The notes beneath the pieces are model-generated. The model was not told the DNA's origin. It saw only the letters and a list, made by a program, of their open reading frames with translations, and did no database searches. Shown in pieces: positions 41,682-51,600 of a DNA stretch of 64,000 nt. The stretch is from contig JAUMWW010000008.1 in assembly GCA_030529445.1 (NCBI GenBank), positions 35,978 through 99,977 on the forward strand, given 5' to 3'. Within the stretch, counting starts at the first letter, position 1; each line of letters starts with the position of its first letter. Position numbers and translations under genes: made by a program. Source of the DNA: Johnsonella sp. Lineage in GTDB: Bacteria > Bacillota > Clostridia > Lachnospirales > Lachnospiraceae.

Positions 41682-43973
41682 ATGGAAGTCGGAAAAAGTA
41701 TAAAGAGAGTGGACGCATTTGACAAGGTTACCGGCAGGTGCAAATATACGGATGATTTGAGCGACCGAAAATCCTATATTGCAAAAATTTTTCATGCCGA
41801 TATTGCCCACGGTAGAGTGCTGCGCATCGATAAGAGCGAGGCGCAAAAAGTTCCGGGAGTGGTAAAGATCATTACCTGCTTTGACCTGGAGGAAGAGGAA
41901 AAGCATTTTTTCCCTACCGCAGGTCATCCCTGGTCTACCGATCCCGGACATCAGGATGTGGCGGATCGTCTGGTATTGACCGATAAAGTCAGATACTACG
42001 GCGATGATATTGCGGCGGTGATCGCAAGAGACGAGGTCGCCGCTTCACAGGCGATCAGGCTGCTGCGGGCGGAATATGAGGAATACGGCTTCGTCCTCGA
42101 TGCGCTCGAGGCGATGAAAGAGGGGGCGGTGCAGATTCACCAGGATTATCCGAGAAATATTCTCAGCCACAGCTCGATACGGAAAGGAAATTACGAGGAG
42201 GCGATCAGGGAAGAGGGACTGATTGTTCACGAATCCTGGTATGATACGCCGGCGGTGCAGCACTGCCATATAGAAAATTTTATCTGCTTTGCCTATGAAG
42301 AAAACCATAAGATGGTCGTGGTATCCTCCACACAGATTCCGCATATTGCAAGGAGGGTCGTGGCGCAGGCGCTCGGCATCGACTGGGGAAGGGTCAGGGT
42401 GATCAAGCCCTATATCGGAGGGGGATTCGGCAATAAGCAGGATATCCTTTATGAGCCGCTTTGCGCCTATTTAAGCAGGAAAGTAGGCGGGCATCCCGTC
42501 AAGCTGGATGTCAGCAGAGAGGAGAGCTTTGTAAATAACCGAACGAGGCATGCGATTAAGTTTCATATTATATCCCATATCCGGAAGGACGGAACTTATG
42601 CGGCAAGGAAATTGGAAATTTTTTCCAATCAGGGAGCATATGCTTCACACGGTCATTCCATCGCCGGAAAGGCGATGGGAGCATTTCCTCAGCTTTATCC
42701 CTGCGAGCATGTCAGCTGCGACGCATATACGGTATTCACCAACAGACCGGTTGCGGGAGCCATGAGAGGCTACGGAATCCCGCAGGCGATGTTTGCTTAC
42801 GAGAGCCATACCGAGGAGGTTGCCCGGCTTTTGGGAATGCAGCCGATAGAATTCAGGCTGAAGAATCTGATGCAAAAAGGCTATAAGGATGATTTCTCCA
42901 AAAACGTGAATTATTATGACAGTTTCCGGCAATGCATTGAAAAAGGCAAGGAATACATGGACTATGACAGGAAAATCAAGGAATATGAAAACCAGAGCGG
43001 AGAGATCAGAAAAGGCATAGGCATGGCGGTGTTTTGGTATAATACGGGAGTCTGGCCGATTTCTCTTGAATCCTCCTCAAGCAGGATGGTGCTCAATCAG
43101 GACGGAAGCATCCAGCTGCAGCTTGGAGAAACGGAGATCGGTCAGGGAGCGGATACCGTATTTACCCAGATGGCTGCGGATGCGATCGGAGTTGCCGCCG
43201 AAAATATTCATATCACTTCCTGTCAGGATACCGATATTTCGCCCTTCGGCACGGGTGCATATGCTTCCAGACAGACTTATGCGGGAGGGTTTTCCATTGT
43301 TAAGACGGCTGCGGCATTAAAGAAAAAAATTTTGGAGCATGCGTATGAGCTGTGCAGAATCCCTCCCGATCTTTTGGAGATCAGAGACTCCATGATTATA
43401 AGAAGGACGGATCAGGAGGCGCTGATTTCTTTGGGAGAGCTTGCGACCACGGTTTTATATTCCCTGAATCACAGCGAGCATATCAGCGCGGAGGAAACGG
43501 CGCAGATTAAGAGCAACGCATATTCTTTCGGCTGCTGCTTTGCCGAGGTGGAGGTGGATATCGGATTTTGCAGAGCAAAGCTTAAGAAGATCATCAATGT
43601 GCATGACTGCGGAAGACTGATCAACCCTCAGCTTGCACAGGCGCAGGTAGAGGGAGGCATGAGCATGGGAATAGGCTATGCGCTTTCCGAGATTCAGCTG
43701 ATCGATGAAAAAACAGGAAGAATATTAAATAATAATTTTTTGGATTATAAACTCAGCACGCCGATGGATCATCCGGATTTAAAGGCGGAATTCGTAGAGA
43801 ATCCCGAACCGACCAGTCCTTTCGGGACCAAGGCATTGGGAGAGCCGCCGGTCTGCCCGGTTGCTCCGGCAGTGAGAAATGCGATTATGCAGGCGACGGG
43901 CGTTGCAATCAATGATCTGCCGCTTCGTCCGGCAAAGCTTTATGAGAGTTTTTGCAAAGCCGGGCTGATATAG
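41682..43973 (+). CDS. xdhA: Xanthine dehydrogenase molybdenum-binding subunit XdhA
   Basis: This 763-residue protein has the molybdopterin-subunit motifs 'GGGFGNKQDI', 'RPVAGAMRGYGIPQAM', 'TEIGQGADTVF', 'INVHDCGRLINP' and 'ALGEPPVCPVAPAVRNAI', with the catalytic glutamate in GEPP. With the FAD and Fe-S subunits that follow it forms the three-part xanthine dehydrogenase (E. coli XdhABC type), taking hypoxanthine to xanthine (and possibly urate). The start at 41682 follows AAGGAGAGG by 8 nt; the upstream in-frame ATG at 41628 lacks a site. This is a separate enzyme from the fused one at 22527. Confidence 0.93.
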   Translation: MEVGKSIKRVDAFDKVTGRCKYTDDLSDRKSYIAKIFHADIAHGRVLRIDKSEAQKVPGVVKIITCFDLEEEEKHFFPTAGHPWSTDPGHQDVADRLVLTDKVRYYGDDIAAVIARDEVAASQAIRLLRAEYEEYGFVLDALEAMKEGAVQIHQDYPRNILSHSSIRKGNYEEAIREEGLIVHESWYDTPAVQHCHIENFICFAYEENHKMVVVSSTQIPHIARRVVAQALGIDWGRVRVIKPYIGGGFGNKQDILYEPLCAYLSRKVGGHPVKLDVSREESFVNNRTRHAIKFHIISHIRKDGTYAARKLEIFSNQGAYASHGHSIAGKAMGAFPQLYPCEHVSCDAYTVFTNRPVAGAMRGYGIPQAMFAYESHTEEVARLLGMQPIEFRLKNLMQKGYKDDFSKNVNYYDSFRQCIEKGKEYMDYDRKIKEYENQSGEIRKGIGMAVFWYNTGVWPISLESSSSRMVLNQDGSIQLQLGETEIGQGADTVFTQMAADAIGVAAENIHITSCQDTDISPFGTGAYASRQTYAGGFSIVKTAAALKKKILEHAYELCRIPPDLLEIRDSMIIRRTDQEALISLGELATTVLYSLNHSEHISAEETAQIKSNAYSFGCCFAEVEVDIGFCRAKLKKIINVHDCGRLINPQLAQAQVEGGMSMGIGYALSEIQLIDEKTGRILNNNFLDYKLSTPMDHPDLKAEFVENPEPTSPFGTKALGEPPVCPVAPAVRNAIMQATGVAINDLPLRPAKLYESFCKAGLI

Positions 43974-44071
43974 AGAGGAATGCCGCAAAACAAGCTCATG
44001 TTTAAGATTCGGCTGCAAGGATGAGACGAAGCAAAAATAAGTAAAAAGCTCTGGCGCGGGGAGGAAGTTTT

Positions 44072-44971
44072 ATGTATGATATTAAGGCACTGTATGAAGC
44101 GCAGAGTCCGGAAGATGCCTGCAGACTCTTATTGGAGCACCCAAAGGCTCAGATTATTGCCGGAGGAAGCGATGTATTGGTACAGATTCGAGAGGGAAAG
44201 AGAGCGGGAGTGGAGCTGGTGAGCATTCAAACAATAGATGCGCTTAGGGGAATTGCCTTGGATGAAGAAGGGGCGATCAGAATCGGTTCCCTGACCAGCT
44301 TTTCGCATATCACGAGAAACCCTCTGATTCAAAAACATATCAAGGTTCTGGGCGAGGCGGTGGATCAGATCGGAGGACCACAGATCAGAAATATCGGTAC
44401 GATAGGAGGAAATACCTGTAACGGAGTGACCTCGGCGGACTCCGCCTCTACGCTCTTTGCCCTGGATGCATTGATCGAAATTCAGGGAATCGATTATCGG
44501 AGAGTGATTCCCATAGAGGAATTTTATCTTTCCGCCGGCAAGGTATCCTTAAATCAGGGAGAGATACAGAGCGCAATCATCATTCCGAAATCCTCCTATG
44601 AGGATTGCTTCGGGCATTATATCAAATATGCGATGCGTGATGCGATGGATATCGCAACGATGGGCTGCTCGGTCAATGTAAAGCTTTCCGAGGATAAGGA
44701 AGCATATCGGGAGGTGAGGATTGCCTATGGAGTAGCCGGACCGATTCCTCTAAGATGCCGTGCGGCGGAGGAGTGGATCAGGGGCACGCCTCTTTGCGAG
44801 CGGACCCGCGAAGGCTTTGCCGAAAAGATTAGGGAAGAGATCAAGCCGAGAGATTCATGGAGGGCGAGCAAGGCGTTTCGCTGTCATATCGCAGAGGTTA
44901 TGGCAAAAAGAGCGCTGCAAAAAGCCTCGGAACTGGCAGGAGGTGGCGGTGATGTTCCAAAAACAGTATAA
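44072..44971 (+). CDS. xdhB: Xanthine dehydrogenase FAD-binding subunit XdhB
   Basis: This 299-residue flavoprotein has the FAD motifs 'IIAGGSDVLVQIREGK' and 'GGPQIRNIGTIGGNTCNG', followed by 'SADSASTLFALDALIEI', and the CO-dehydrogenase-type flavin C-terminal domain. It carries electrons from the Fe-S subunit to NAD+ or another acceptor. It lies 98 nt after xdhA, with a GGGGAGG ribosome site. Its 3' end overlaps xdhC by 20 nt. Confidence 0.94.
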   Translation: MYDIKALYEAQSPEDACRLLLEHPKAQIIAGGSDVLVQIREGKRAGVELVSIQTIDALRGIALDEEGAIRIGSLTSFSHITRNPLIQKHIKVLGEAVDQIGGPQIRNIGTIGGNTCNGVTSADSASTLFALDALIEIQGIDYRRVIPIEEFYLSAGKVSLNQGEIQSAIIIPKSSYEDCFGHYIKYAMRDAMDIATMGCSVNVKLSEDKEAYREVRIAYGVAGPIPLRCRAAEEWIRGTPLCERTREGFAEKIREEIKPRDSWRASKAFRCHIAEVMAKRALQKASELAGGGGDVPKTV

Positions 44972-45443
44972 GAAGGTGAGCTGCATCATCAACGGAACTG
45001 CCTGTGAGAAGGTGGTTGATGTGAGAAGCTCTCTTACCGATATGCTCAGAAACGAATACAGCCTCAGTTCCGTAAAAAAAGGCTGTGAGGTGGGGGAATG
45101 CGGCGCATGCAATGTTCTGATCAACGGAGAGGCGTTCAACTCCTGTATTTATCTTGCGGTATGGGCGGAGGGAAAGGAGATTCTTACCCTGGAAGGATTA
45201 CAGGATCCGGAGGGGAAGCTCTCCGATATCCAGCAGGCCTTTATCGATGAGGCGGCGATACAGTGCGGATTTTGCACTCCCGGCTTTGTGATGAGCGCGG
45301 CGGAGATCCTCAGCCGCGGAAAGCTCTATACCAGAGAGGAGCTCAGAAAGCAGCTCTCCGGTCATCTTTGCAGATGCACGGGATATGAGAAAATACTTAC
45401 AGCGGTAGAAAAAACAATGAAAAAAAGACTTGGAATAGAATAA
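44952..45443 (+). CDS. Xanthine dehydrogenase iron-sulfur subunit XdhC (E. coli nomenclature)
   Basis: This 163-residue protein has two 2Fe-2S clusters: the plant-type site 'CEVGECGACNVLINGEAFNSC' is shown here only by its key pieces 'GCEVGECGACNV', and the second site is 'CGFCTPGFVM...CRCTGYEKIL'. It relays electrons between XdhA and XdhB. The ATG at 44952 has AGGAGGTGG upstream and is the right length for the family; the longer frame from 44760 would lie inside xdhB. Named xdhC in E. coli operons, but the xdhC maturation family is a different protein (28658). Confidence 0.94.
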   Translation: MFQKQYKKVSCIINGTACEKVVDVRSSLTDMLRNEYSLSSVKKGCEVGECGACNVLINGEAFNSCIYLAVWAEGKEILTLEGLQDPEGKLSDIQQAFIDEAAIQCGFCTPGFVMSAAEILSRGKLYTREELRKQLSGHLCRCTGYEKILTAVEKTMKKRLGIE

Positions 45444-45461
45444 GAACAGGAGCAGCAGCTT

Positions 45462-47192
45462 ATGGACAAAAAGGACTTAAAAAAACTGATCGATATCGCC
45501 ATGGGAAGGCAAAAAGCGGATTTGCTGATCAAAAACTGTAAAATTGTCGATCTTTGCGGCGGGGAGATTATCGAAGGAGATCTTGCGATTGCCGACGGGC
45601 TGATCGCCGGGATAGGAGATTATGAAGCCGAAAACATATATGATGCAAAAGGAAAATATGCTACGGCAGGTTTTATCGATGCGCATATTCATATAGAATC
45701 TTCGTACTGCTCGCCGGAAGAGTTTGCAAAAATGGTTGTCGTGCACGGGACGACGGGAGTCATCGCCGATCCGCATGAAATTATGAATGTATGCGGTCTT
45801 GAGGGATATCGATATATGAGGGAGGCGGCAAAGAAAACTCCCTTATCGGTTAAGTACATGATGTCCTCCTGTGTTCCGGCGACCAAGTATGAGGACGCCG
45901 GCGCGGTAATATCCGCGGAGGATATGGAAGGCTTTCTGGAAGAGGATGATATTCCGGGTTTGGCGGAGTTTATGGATTATCAGGCGGTGATATCCGCCGA
46001 GGACGGCGCTCTGGATAAAATCATGCTGGCAAAAAGACTGGGGAAGGTGATCGACGGGCATAGCCCTTCGGTATTCGGAAAAGAGCTCAATGCCTATGTG
46101 AGCGCCGGAATCAAAACGGATCACGAATGTTCCACCCCGGAAGAGATGAAAGACAGGATACAAAGAGGCATGTATGTGCAGCTGAGGCAGGGGTCCGCCT
46201 GCCATAATCTTCCCGTGCTGATGGACGGGATCAATGATTATAATTACAGAAGATGCCTGCTTTGCTCCGATGACAGACAGCCGAAGACCTTTTTTGAGGA
46301 AGGGCATTTGAACGCCCATATCAAGATGCTGATCCGTGCGGGGAAGGATCCGATCAAGGTATTATGCATGGCAAGCAGCAATGCCGCGGATTGCTACGGC
46401 TTGCAGGACAGAGGGATTCTTGCGCCTGGGAAAAGAGCGGATATTGTTTTATTCGATAATTTTGAAGATTTTCATATATGCGAGGTATTCATCGAGGGAA
46501 AGCTGGTTGCAAAAGACGGAAAATACCTTTTGCAGACGGAAAAACAGGATATATCTCCGGTAAGCAGGAGCATGCATTTAAAGGAATTTTGTGCAGAGGA
46601 TTTGAAAATGCGGCTGAAATCCCCGGATGTGTATGCGATAGAAATGATTCCCGGAGGAGTGCTTTCCAAGAAGGCGAAGGTCAGGGCGGATCTGAACGAG
46701 GAGGGGGACTTTGTCTATAATCCGAAGAAGGATCTGGTCAAAGCCGCGGTTTTGGAAAGGCATCATGCGACGGGAAAAATCGGACTCGGACTGATTAAAG
46801 GATACGGAATGAAATGCGGAGCGCTTGCGGCCTCCGTTGCTCATGATTCTCATAATATCATCTGCGTGGGCACGGATAATGAAGAGATGGAGACCGCGAT
46901 AAAAGCGCTTTGCAAACAGGATGGGGGATTTGTCATCGTAAAGAAAGGAGAGGTGATCGCAAAGCTTGCGCTCCCGATAGCAGGGCTGATGAGTGATCTC
47001 GACAGCGAAGAGGTGGCACAAAAACTGAATCTGCTTCATGAAACCGCATTAAAGGAGCTCGGAGTAAATCCTGAGTTGGAGCCCGTCATGGGTCTGACCT
47101 TTATGTCCCTGATGGTGATCCCTGAGCTGAAGCTTACGGCAAGAGGCTTGTTTGATGTCGGGGAAAACAGGTTTATCGAAATGGAGCAGTAA
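45462..47192 (+). CDS. ade: Adenine deaminase
   Basis: This 576-residue amidohydrolase of the bacterial adenine deaminase (Ade) type has 'GFIDAHIHIESSYCSPEEF', 'HGTTGVIADPHEIMNV', 'VIDGHSPSV', 'TDHECSTPEEM', 'LRQGSACHNLPV' and 'LLCSDDRQPK', and the family's C-terminal domain with 'ERHHATGKIGLGLIKGYG' and 'VAHDSHNIICVG'. It turns adenine into hypoxanthine and ammonia, with Mn or Fe at the site. It starts 18 nt after the Fe-S subunit. With guanine deaminase it channels bases toward xanthine. Confidence 0.95.
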   Translation: MDKKDLKKLIDIAMGRQKADLLIKNCKIVDLCGGEIIEGDLAIADGLIAGIGDYEAENIYDAKGKYATAGFIDAHIHIESSYCSPEEFAKMVVVHGTTGVIADPHEIMNVCGLEGYRYMREAAKKTPLSVKYMMSSCVPATKYEDAGAVISAEDMEGFLEEDDIPGLAEFMDYQAVISAEDGALDKIMLAKRLGKVIDGHSPSVFGKELNAYVSAGIKTDHECSTPEEMKDRIQRGMYVQLRQGSACHNLPVLMDGINDYNYRRCLLCSDDRQPKTFFEEGHLNAHIKMLIRAGKDPIKVLCMASSNAADCYGLQDRGILAPGKRADIVLFDNFEDFHICEVFIEGKLVAKDGKYLLQTEKQDISPVSRSMHLKEFCAEDLKMRLKSPDVYAIEMIPGGVLSKKAKVRADLNEEGDFVYNPKKDLVKAAVLERHHATGKIGLGLIKGYGMKCGALAASVAHDSHNIICVGTDNEEMETAIKALCKQDGGFVIVKKGEVIAKLALPIAGLMSDLDSEEVAQKLNLLHETALKELGVNPELEPVMGLTFMSLMVIPELKLTARGLFDVGENRFIEMEQ

Positions 47193-47214
47193 TCGTTGAA
47201 AGAAGGAGGAAAGT

Positions 47215-48606
47215 ATGGAATTTTTTGAAAAGTTTTTTAAGCTCAAAGAAAACAAGACAGATGTAAGAACGGAAGTTGTTGCGGGAATTACGACCTTTAT
47301 GACGATGGCATATATACTTGCGGTGAACCCCTCCATTCTTTCCGCAGCGGGAATGGATGCAGGAGGAGTATTCACCGCAACGGCAATCGCATCGTTTCTG
47401 GGAACGGTAATGATGGCATTTTTTGCCAACTATCCTTTTGCGCTTGCCCCGGGTATGGGTCTGAATGCGTTTTTTGCCTATACCGTGGTACTCGGAATGG
47501 GATATAGCTGGCAGATCGCTCTGACGGCGGTATTTATAGAAGGAATTATTTTTATTCTTTTATCCGCGCTGAATATTCGCGAACAGATATTCAATGCGAT
47601 CCCGATGAATCTGAAAGCCGCGGTAAGCGTGGGTATCGGATTGTTTATCGCATTTATCGGGCTTCAGAACGCGCATATCGTCATTGACGGTCCGACCCTG
47701 GTCAGCCTCTATTCACTGGACGGGTACAATATGGTACACGGGGTGGAGGGCGTTGCGGCAAGCTTTAATGATGTGGGGATTTCCGTTCTGCTTTCCATCA
47801 TAGGAATTATTATTACGGGAATTTTGGTTGCAAAAAACATCAAGGGAAATATTCTGCTCGGAATATTGATCACCTGGTTTATGGGAATCATCTGTCAGGT
47901 CGGCGGAGTCTATGTTCCGAATCCGGCGCTCGGCTTTTTCAGCCTGCTTCCCGATTTTTCGAGAGGGTTGGCGATTCCCAGCATTGCGCCGGTATTTCTG
48001 AAATTTGACTTTTCCAAGGTATCCTCTTTGAATTTCCTTGTGGTAATGTTTGCCTTTCTCTTTGTCGATCTCTTCGATACGATAGGTACTTTGATCGGCG
48101 TATCGACAAAAGCCGGCATGCTTGATAAGGAGGGAAAACTTCCCAAGATTAAAGGCGCTCTTATGGCGGATGCGGTTGCAACGACTGCGGGCGCGGCACT
48201 CGGAACGACAACGGTTACCACCTTCGTCGAGTCGGCTGCCGGTGTTTCGGAGGGAGGAAGAACCGGGTTTACCGCATTTACTACCGCGGTGCTCTTTGCG
48301 CTTTCCCTCTTTCTTGCTCCGATCTTTCTTGCCATTCCTGCATTTGCAACGGCGCCGGCATTGGTTGTCGTGGGATTTTACATGTTTTCCAATGTCGCCC
48401 ATATTGATTTTGAAGATATCTATGAGGCGATTCCCTGCTATATCTGCGTTATTGCGATGCCCTTCTTCTACAGTATTTCGGAAGGAATTGCAATGGGAGT
48501 GATTTCTTATGTTCTGATCAATCTGGCGAGCAAAAAAACAAGCAGGATTACCGTGCTGATGTATATTCTTGCGGTATTGTTCATCCTGAAGTATTTGTTC
48601 ATCTAA
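47215..48606 (+). CDS. NCS2 family purine permease (AzgA/PbuG-like)
   Basis: This 463-residue membrane protein has 12-14 membrane segments, starting with 'TEVVAGITTFMTMAYILAVN', then 'NYPFALAPGMGLNAFFAY', 'DLFDTIGTLIGVSTKAG', 'TTAGAALGTTTVTTFVESA' and 'AAGVSEGGRTGF'. These are signatures of the AzgA/PbuG branch, which takes up adenine, guanine and hypoxanthine rather than uracil or xanthine/urate. The ribosome site is AAGGAGG. It ends the base-conversion operon and faces a terminator. Confidence 0.92.
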   Translation: MEFFEKFFKLKENKTDVRTEVVAGITTFMTMAYILAVNPSILSAAGMDAGGVFTATAIASFLGTVMMAFFANYPFALAPGMGLNAFFAYTVVLGMGYSWQIALTAVFIEGIIFILLSALNIREQIFNAIPMNLKAAVSVGIGLFIAFIGLQNAHIVIDGPTLVSLYSLDGYNMVHGVEGVAASFNDVGISVLLSIIGIIITGILVAKNIKGNILLGILITWFMGIICQVGGVYVPNPALGFFSLLPDFSRGLAIPSIAPVFLKFDFSKVSSLNFLVVMFAFLFVDLFDTIGTLIGVSTKAGMLDKEGKLPKIKGALMADAVATTAGAALGTTTVTTFVESAAGVSEGGRTGFTAFTTAVLFALSLFLAPIFLAIPAFATAPALVVVGFYMFSNVAHIDFEDIYEAIPCYICVIAMPFFYSISEGIAMGVISYVLINLASKKTSRITVLMYILAVLFILKYLFI

Positions 48607-48656
48607 AAAAGGGCAAGGAAAGAAGGAAAAGCGGAGAAAAACACAGAGAAAAGAAG

Positions 48657-48682
48657 CGGGCACCGGTTTTAGCCGGTGCCCG
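48657..48682. terminator. Terminator hairpin between the permease and the large regulator gene
   Basis: CGGGCACCGG pairs with CCGGTGCCCG around a short T-rich loop. The hairpin overlaps the stop codon region of the minus-strand regulator. The following T or A runs are short on both strands. Confidence 0.6.
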
Positions 48683-51600
48683 TAAAAGGTTCATATCCCA
48701 TTTCTTTTTTATAGCGGCGGATGAATCGTTTCTTTAAGTCCTGTCCCCGGTCATTTTGATTTTGTTTCATGCAAAGATCGACCAGAAGCGTGCAGGCGGT
48801 TTCATCGAAAGGATCTTTTTCGAGTGCTTTAAGCAAGACCTCTTCCGCTTCCGCAAAACAGAACATATCCGAGAGCATTTTTCCAAGTGCATGGGATGCC
48901 TCGAGAAAGAGACTCAAATAGTAATTCTGCTTCATCAGCATGCTGTCCTCGAAGCAGGAGTTTTCCAGATAATCTCCCTGATACATTGCGAGCATTTCCC
49001 GGAGGATGCGCGGATCTTTCGTATTCGGATCGCCGCTCTTCCATTCCGTAAAACTCTTTTCAAATTCTTCCGCGTCGCTTTGAATCAAAAGAGAGTCCGA
49101 TATGGCGATTCCGCAGCGATCTTCTTTCAGAAGCGAGTTTTCCCCCTCGAAATCGAGACCGGATTCGGAAAATGCCTTCCGAATCTGATAGAGCGCCACG
49201 CGAAGAGAGGCATAGGCAGCCTTGCTTTCGGAATTCGGCCAAAATATGGCGGCAAGCTTCTCCCTGGAAACGGGAGATTTTTTATTTCCGGAAAGGATGT
49301 ATTGCAGCACGGCGCGTGCTTTCTTCGTTTTAAACTGCTCTTCCGATATGATGATATCTCCGAAGCTGATTTTGAATTTGCCGAAGAAATCGATCCGAAC
49401 CCCCGATTTTGTTTCCGGTTTGGACAAAGCTTTTGCAAGATACCTGCTTTCAATATCCTTGATAAACTCAAGATGCTCCGGGTAAAGCTCTTTTGCGGCA
49501 CAGATTCTGTTGAGGCTCTCCCTGTCCATCTGTCTCCAAAAAACATAGGAATGCTTGCGGGAAAGTCCGAGCCATTTCTCCATGAACTCCGATGCCTGGG
49601 TTTCATTTTGCATCAAAAGATAAAGATCCGCAAGATGGAGGCAGGCTCCGCAGGCATCCTGCACGGATTTTTTCTGTATCGCCATTTTAAAAGCCTGAAG
49701 CAGGAAAGCTTCCGCATTTTGATAATCCCTCCTCCTCTTATAGAGAATGCCTTTGAGACAGGTCGTAAAATCAAGGAGCCCGTTGCCCGGTTCCTGAGCG
49801 CCAAAAAATTGGAGATGCTCCTCCAGCTCTTTCTGGCTTTGGGAGGGATCCGCCTCTTCATCCCAGAGAATGCGTATCAGCTCGCTCTCCCGGGCAAGAA
49901 GCTCTCCTCCGTAGTTTCGATAGGATTCCACGGAGGAAACGATCGATTTCAGTGCACCCTTCACATCGTTTTCGATATATTGCCGATGCGCGGAGATAAA
50001 GTATCCGTATCCTGTCGAAAAATCGGAGTTAAATCTCTCCCCGAGCAAAAAGAATTCGTTCATAAAATCGGTGAGCAGGACTTTGTCGGCAGTTAAAATC
50101 GGGAGATTGCAGCAGGAGACCAGACCGATAATGCGCCATTGGGCGTTGAGCTTGCCCACGGGATGGGAAAGGATTTTTTCCAATATATCTTTGGAACGAA
50201 GCAGATTTCCCCTGCGATACTGATAAAGACCGCTGATCATATAATAACTGTAATTCCACATATCTTCTTTGATTTCAAGTCTGTCGAGCAGCCTGCACAA
50301 AGGGGCTGCGAAGCGAAGAAGATCTCTTCCGGTCAAAGAAATAAAGATGCTGATAATGAGCTTGATCCGCACTTCTTTTGAAGAGAAGAAAATCGGCAGA
50401 AAGCGGATCTCTTTGGAAGCTTCCTCCAAATGAGAAAAATTATTGTTTTGATAAGCGAATACCAGCATCATGCCGAAGGTATTCATCAGAAAGGAATAAT
50501 TGCCTCTCTTGCGAAAGCCCTTCATCGCCTTGATCAGGAGGCGGTAGCTGCTTGCTCTGTCCGTATTGATTGAAAGCATGCCGCAAAAAAGCAAAAGATA
50601 AGGCTCCTCCTCGATTTCCTCCTGATTGAATTCCTGAAGAAGGAAAAACATCTGTTCCGGCATCCCTTTGACAAAGTATTCTTCGCCCTTTTCCTTGACG
50701 ATTTGATAAGCATCCTTTTTTAAGCCCGCTTTGAGCAAATAGCGTATGGATTTTGCGGAATCTCTTTCCCGATAAAATCGGGCAAGATCGGCAAATAATT
50801 TTTTCTGTGCTTCGAGATCGATCGTTTTAAAAAAGATGGACTCCAGTTCCTCCCGGAAGAGGGAGTGAAAGCGGCAGCGAACCGGAGAATCCGCTATTTT
50901 TTGGATATAGAGATTGCTGCTCTCCATCCATTTAATAAAAGCATCGGCCTCCTGCAAACCGAAGACCTGATTTAATTCCTCCGCCGAAAAATCTTCCAGT
51001 TGGGAGAGATAAATCAGAATCCGTCTTTTGTCCGTTTCCAGACTTTCCATGAATTCACTCAAAAAGATGGAGAAAATCGCCGCGCCGGTTTTGATCTGAA
51101 AAAGTTCCTCGTTCTCCTGCATAACGAGACGAAAGCCTTGACAAATCATGTAAATTCCGGCGATCCAGCCCTCGGAATGCGCAGTCAGATATTCCATTTG
51201 CCTCGGTGTGAGATCCAGCTTGTATTTTGATTTTACAAGTTCCTTGATCTCGTTTTTTCGAAAACTCAGATCTTCGTTCCCGATGATGCGCACATCCTCT
51301 CTGAGTGCAAGCTTTGCATTGATCAGATTGGGCATCCGCCTGGTTGTAAAAACAAAAGAAAAATAATCCGGAAAATTGGTAAAGAAATACTGCATGATTT
51401 CTATGATTTTTTGATTATCCTGAATATTATGAAAATCATCCAATACAAGATAGATTTTCTGTGCATTTTCCCTTGCTCCGTAAATCAAAGTAACATCCTC
51501 GGCGATTTGTGCATTCATGAGGAGATAATCTTCCTCTATGTTTTGAATACTCTCCAAAAGAGAAAAACTTTCCGCCTCCGCGCCTTTTTCGCCGCCGAAG

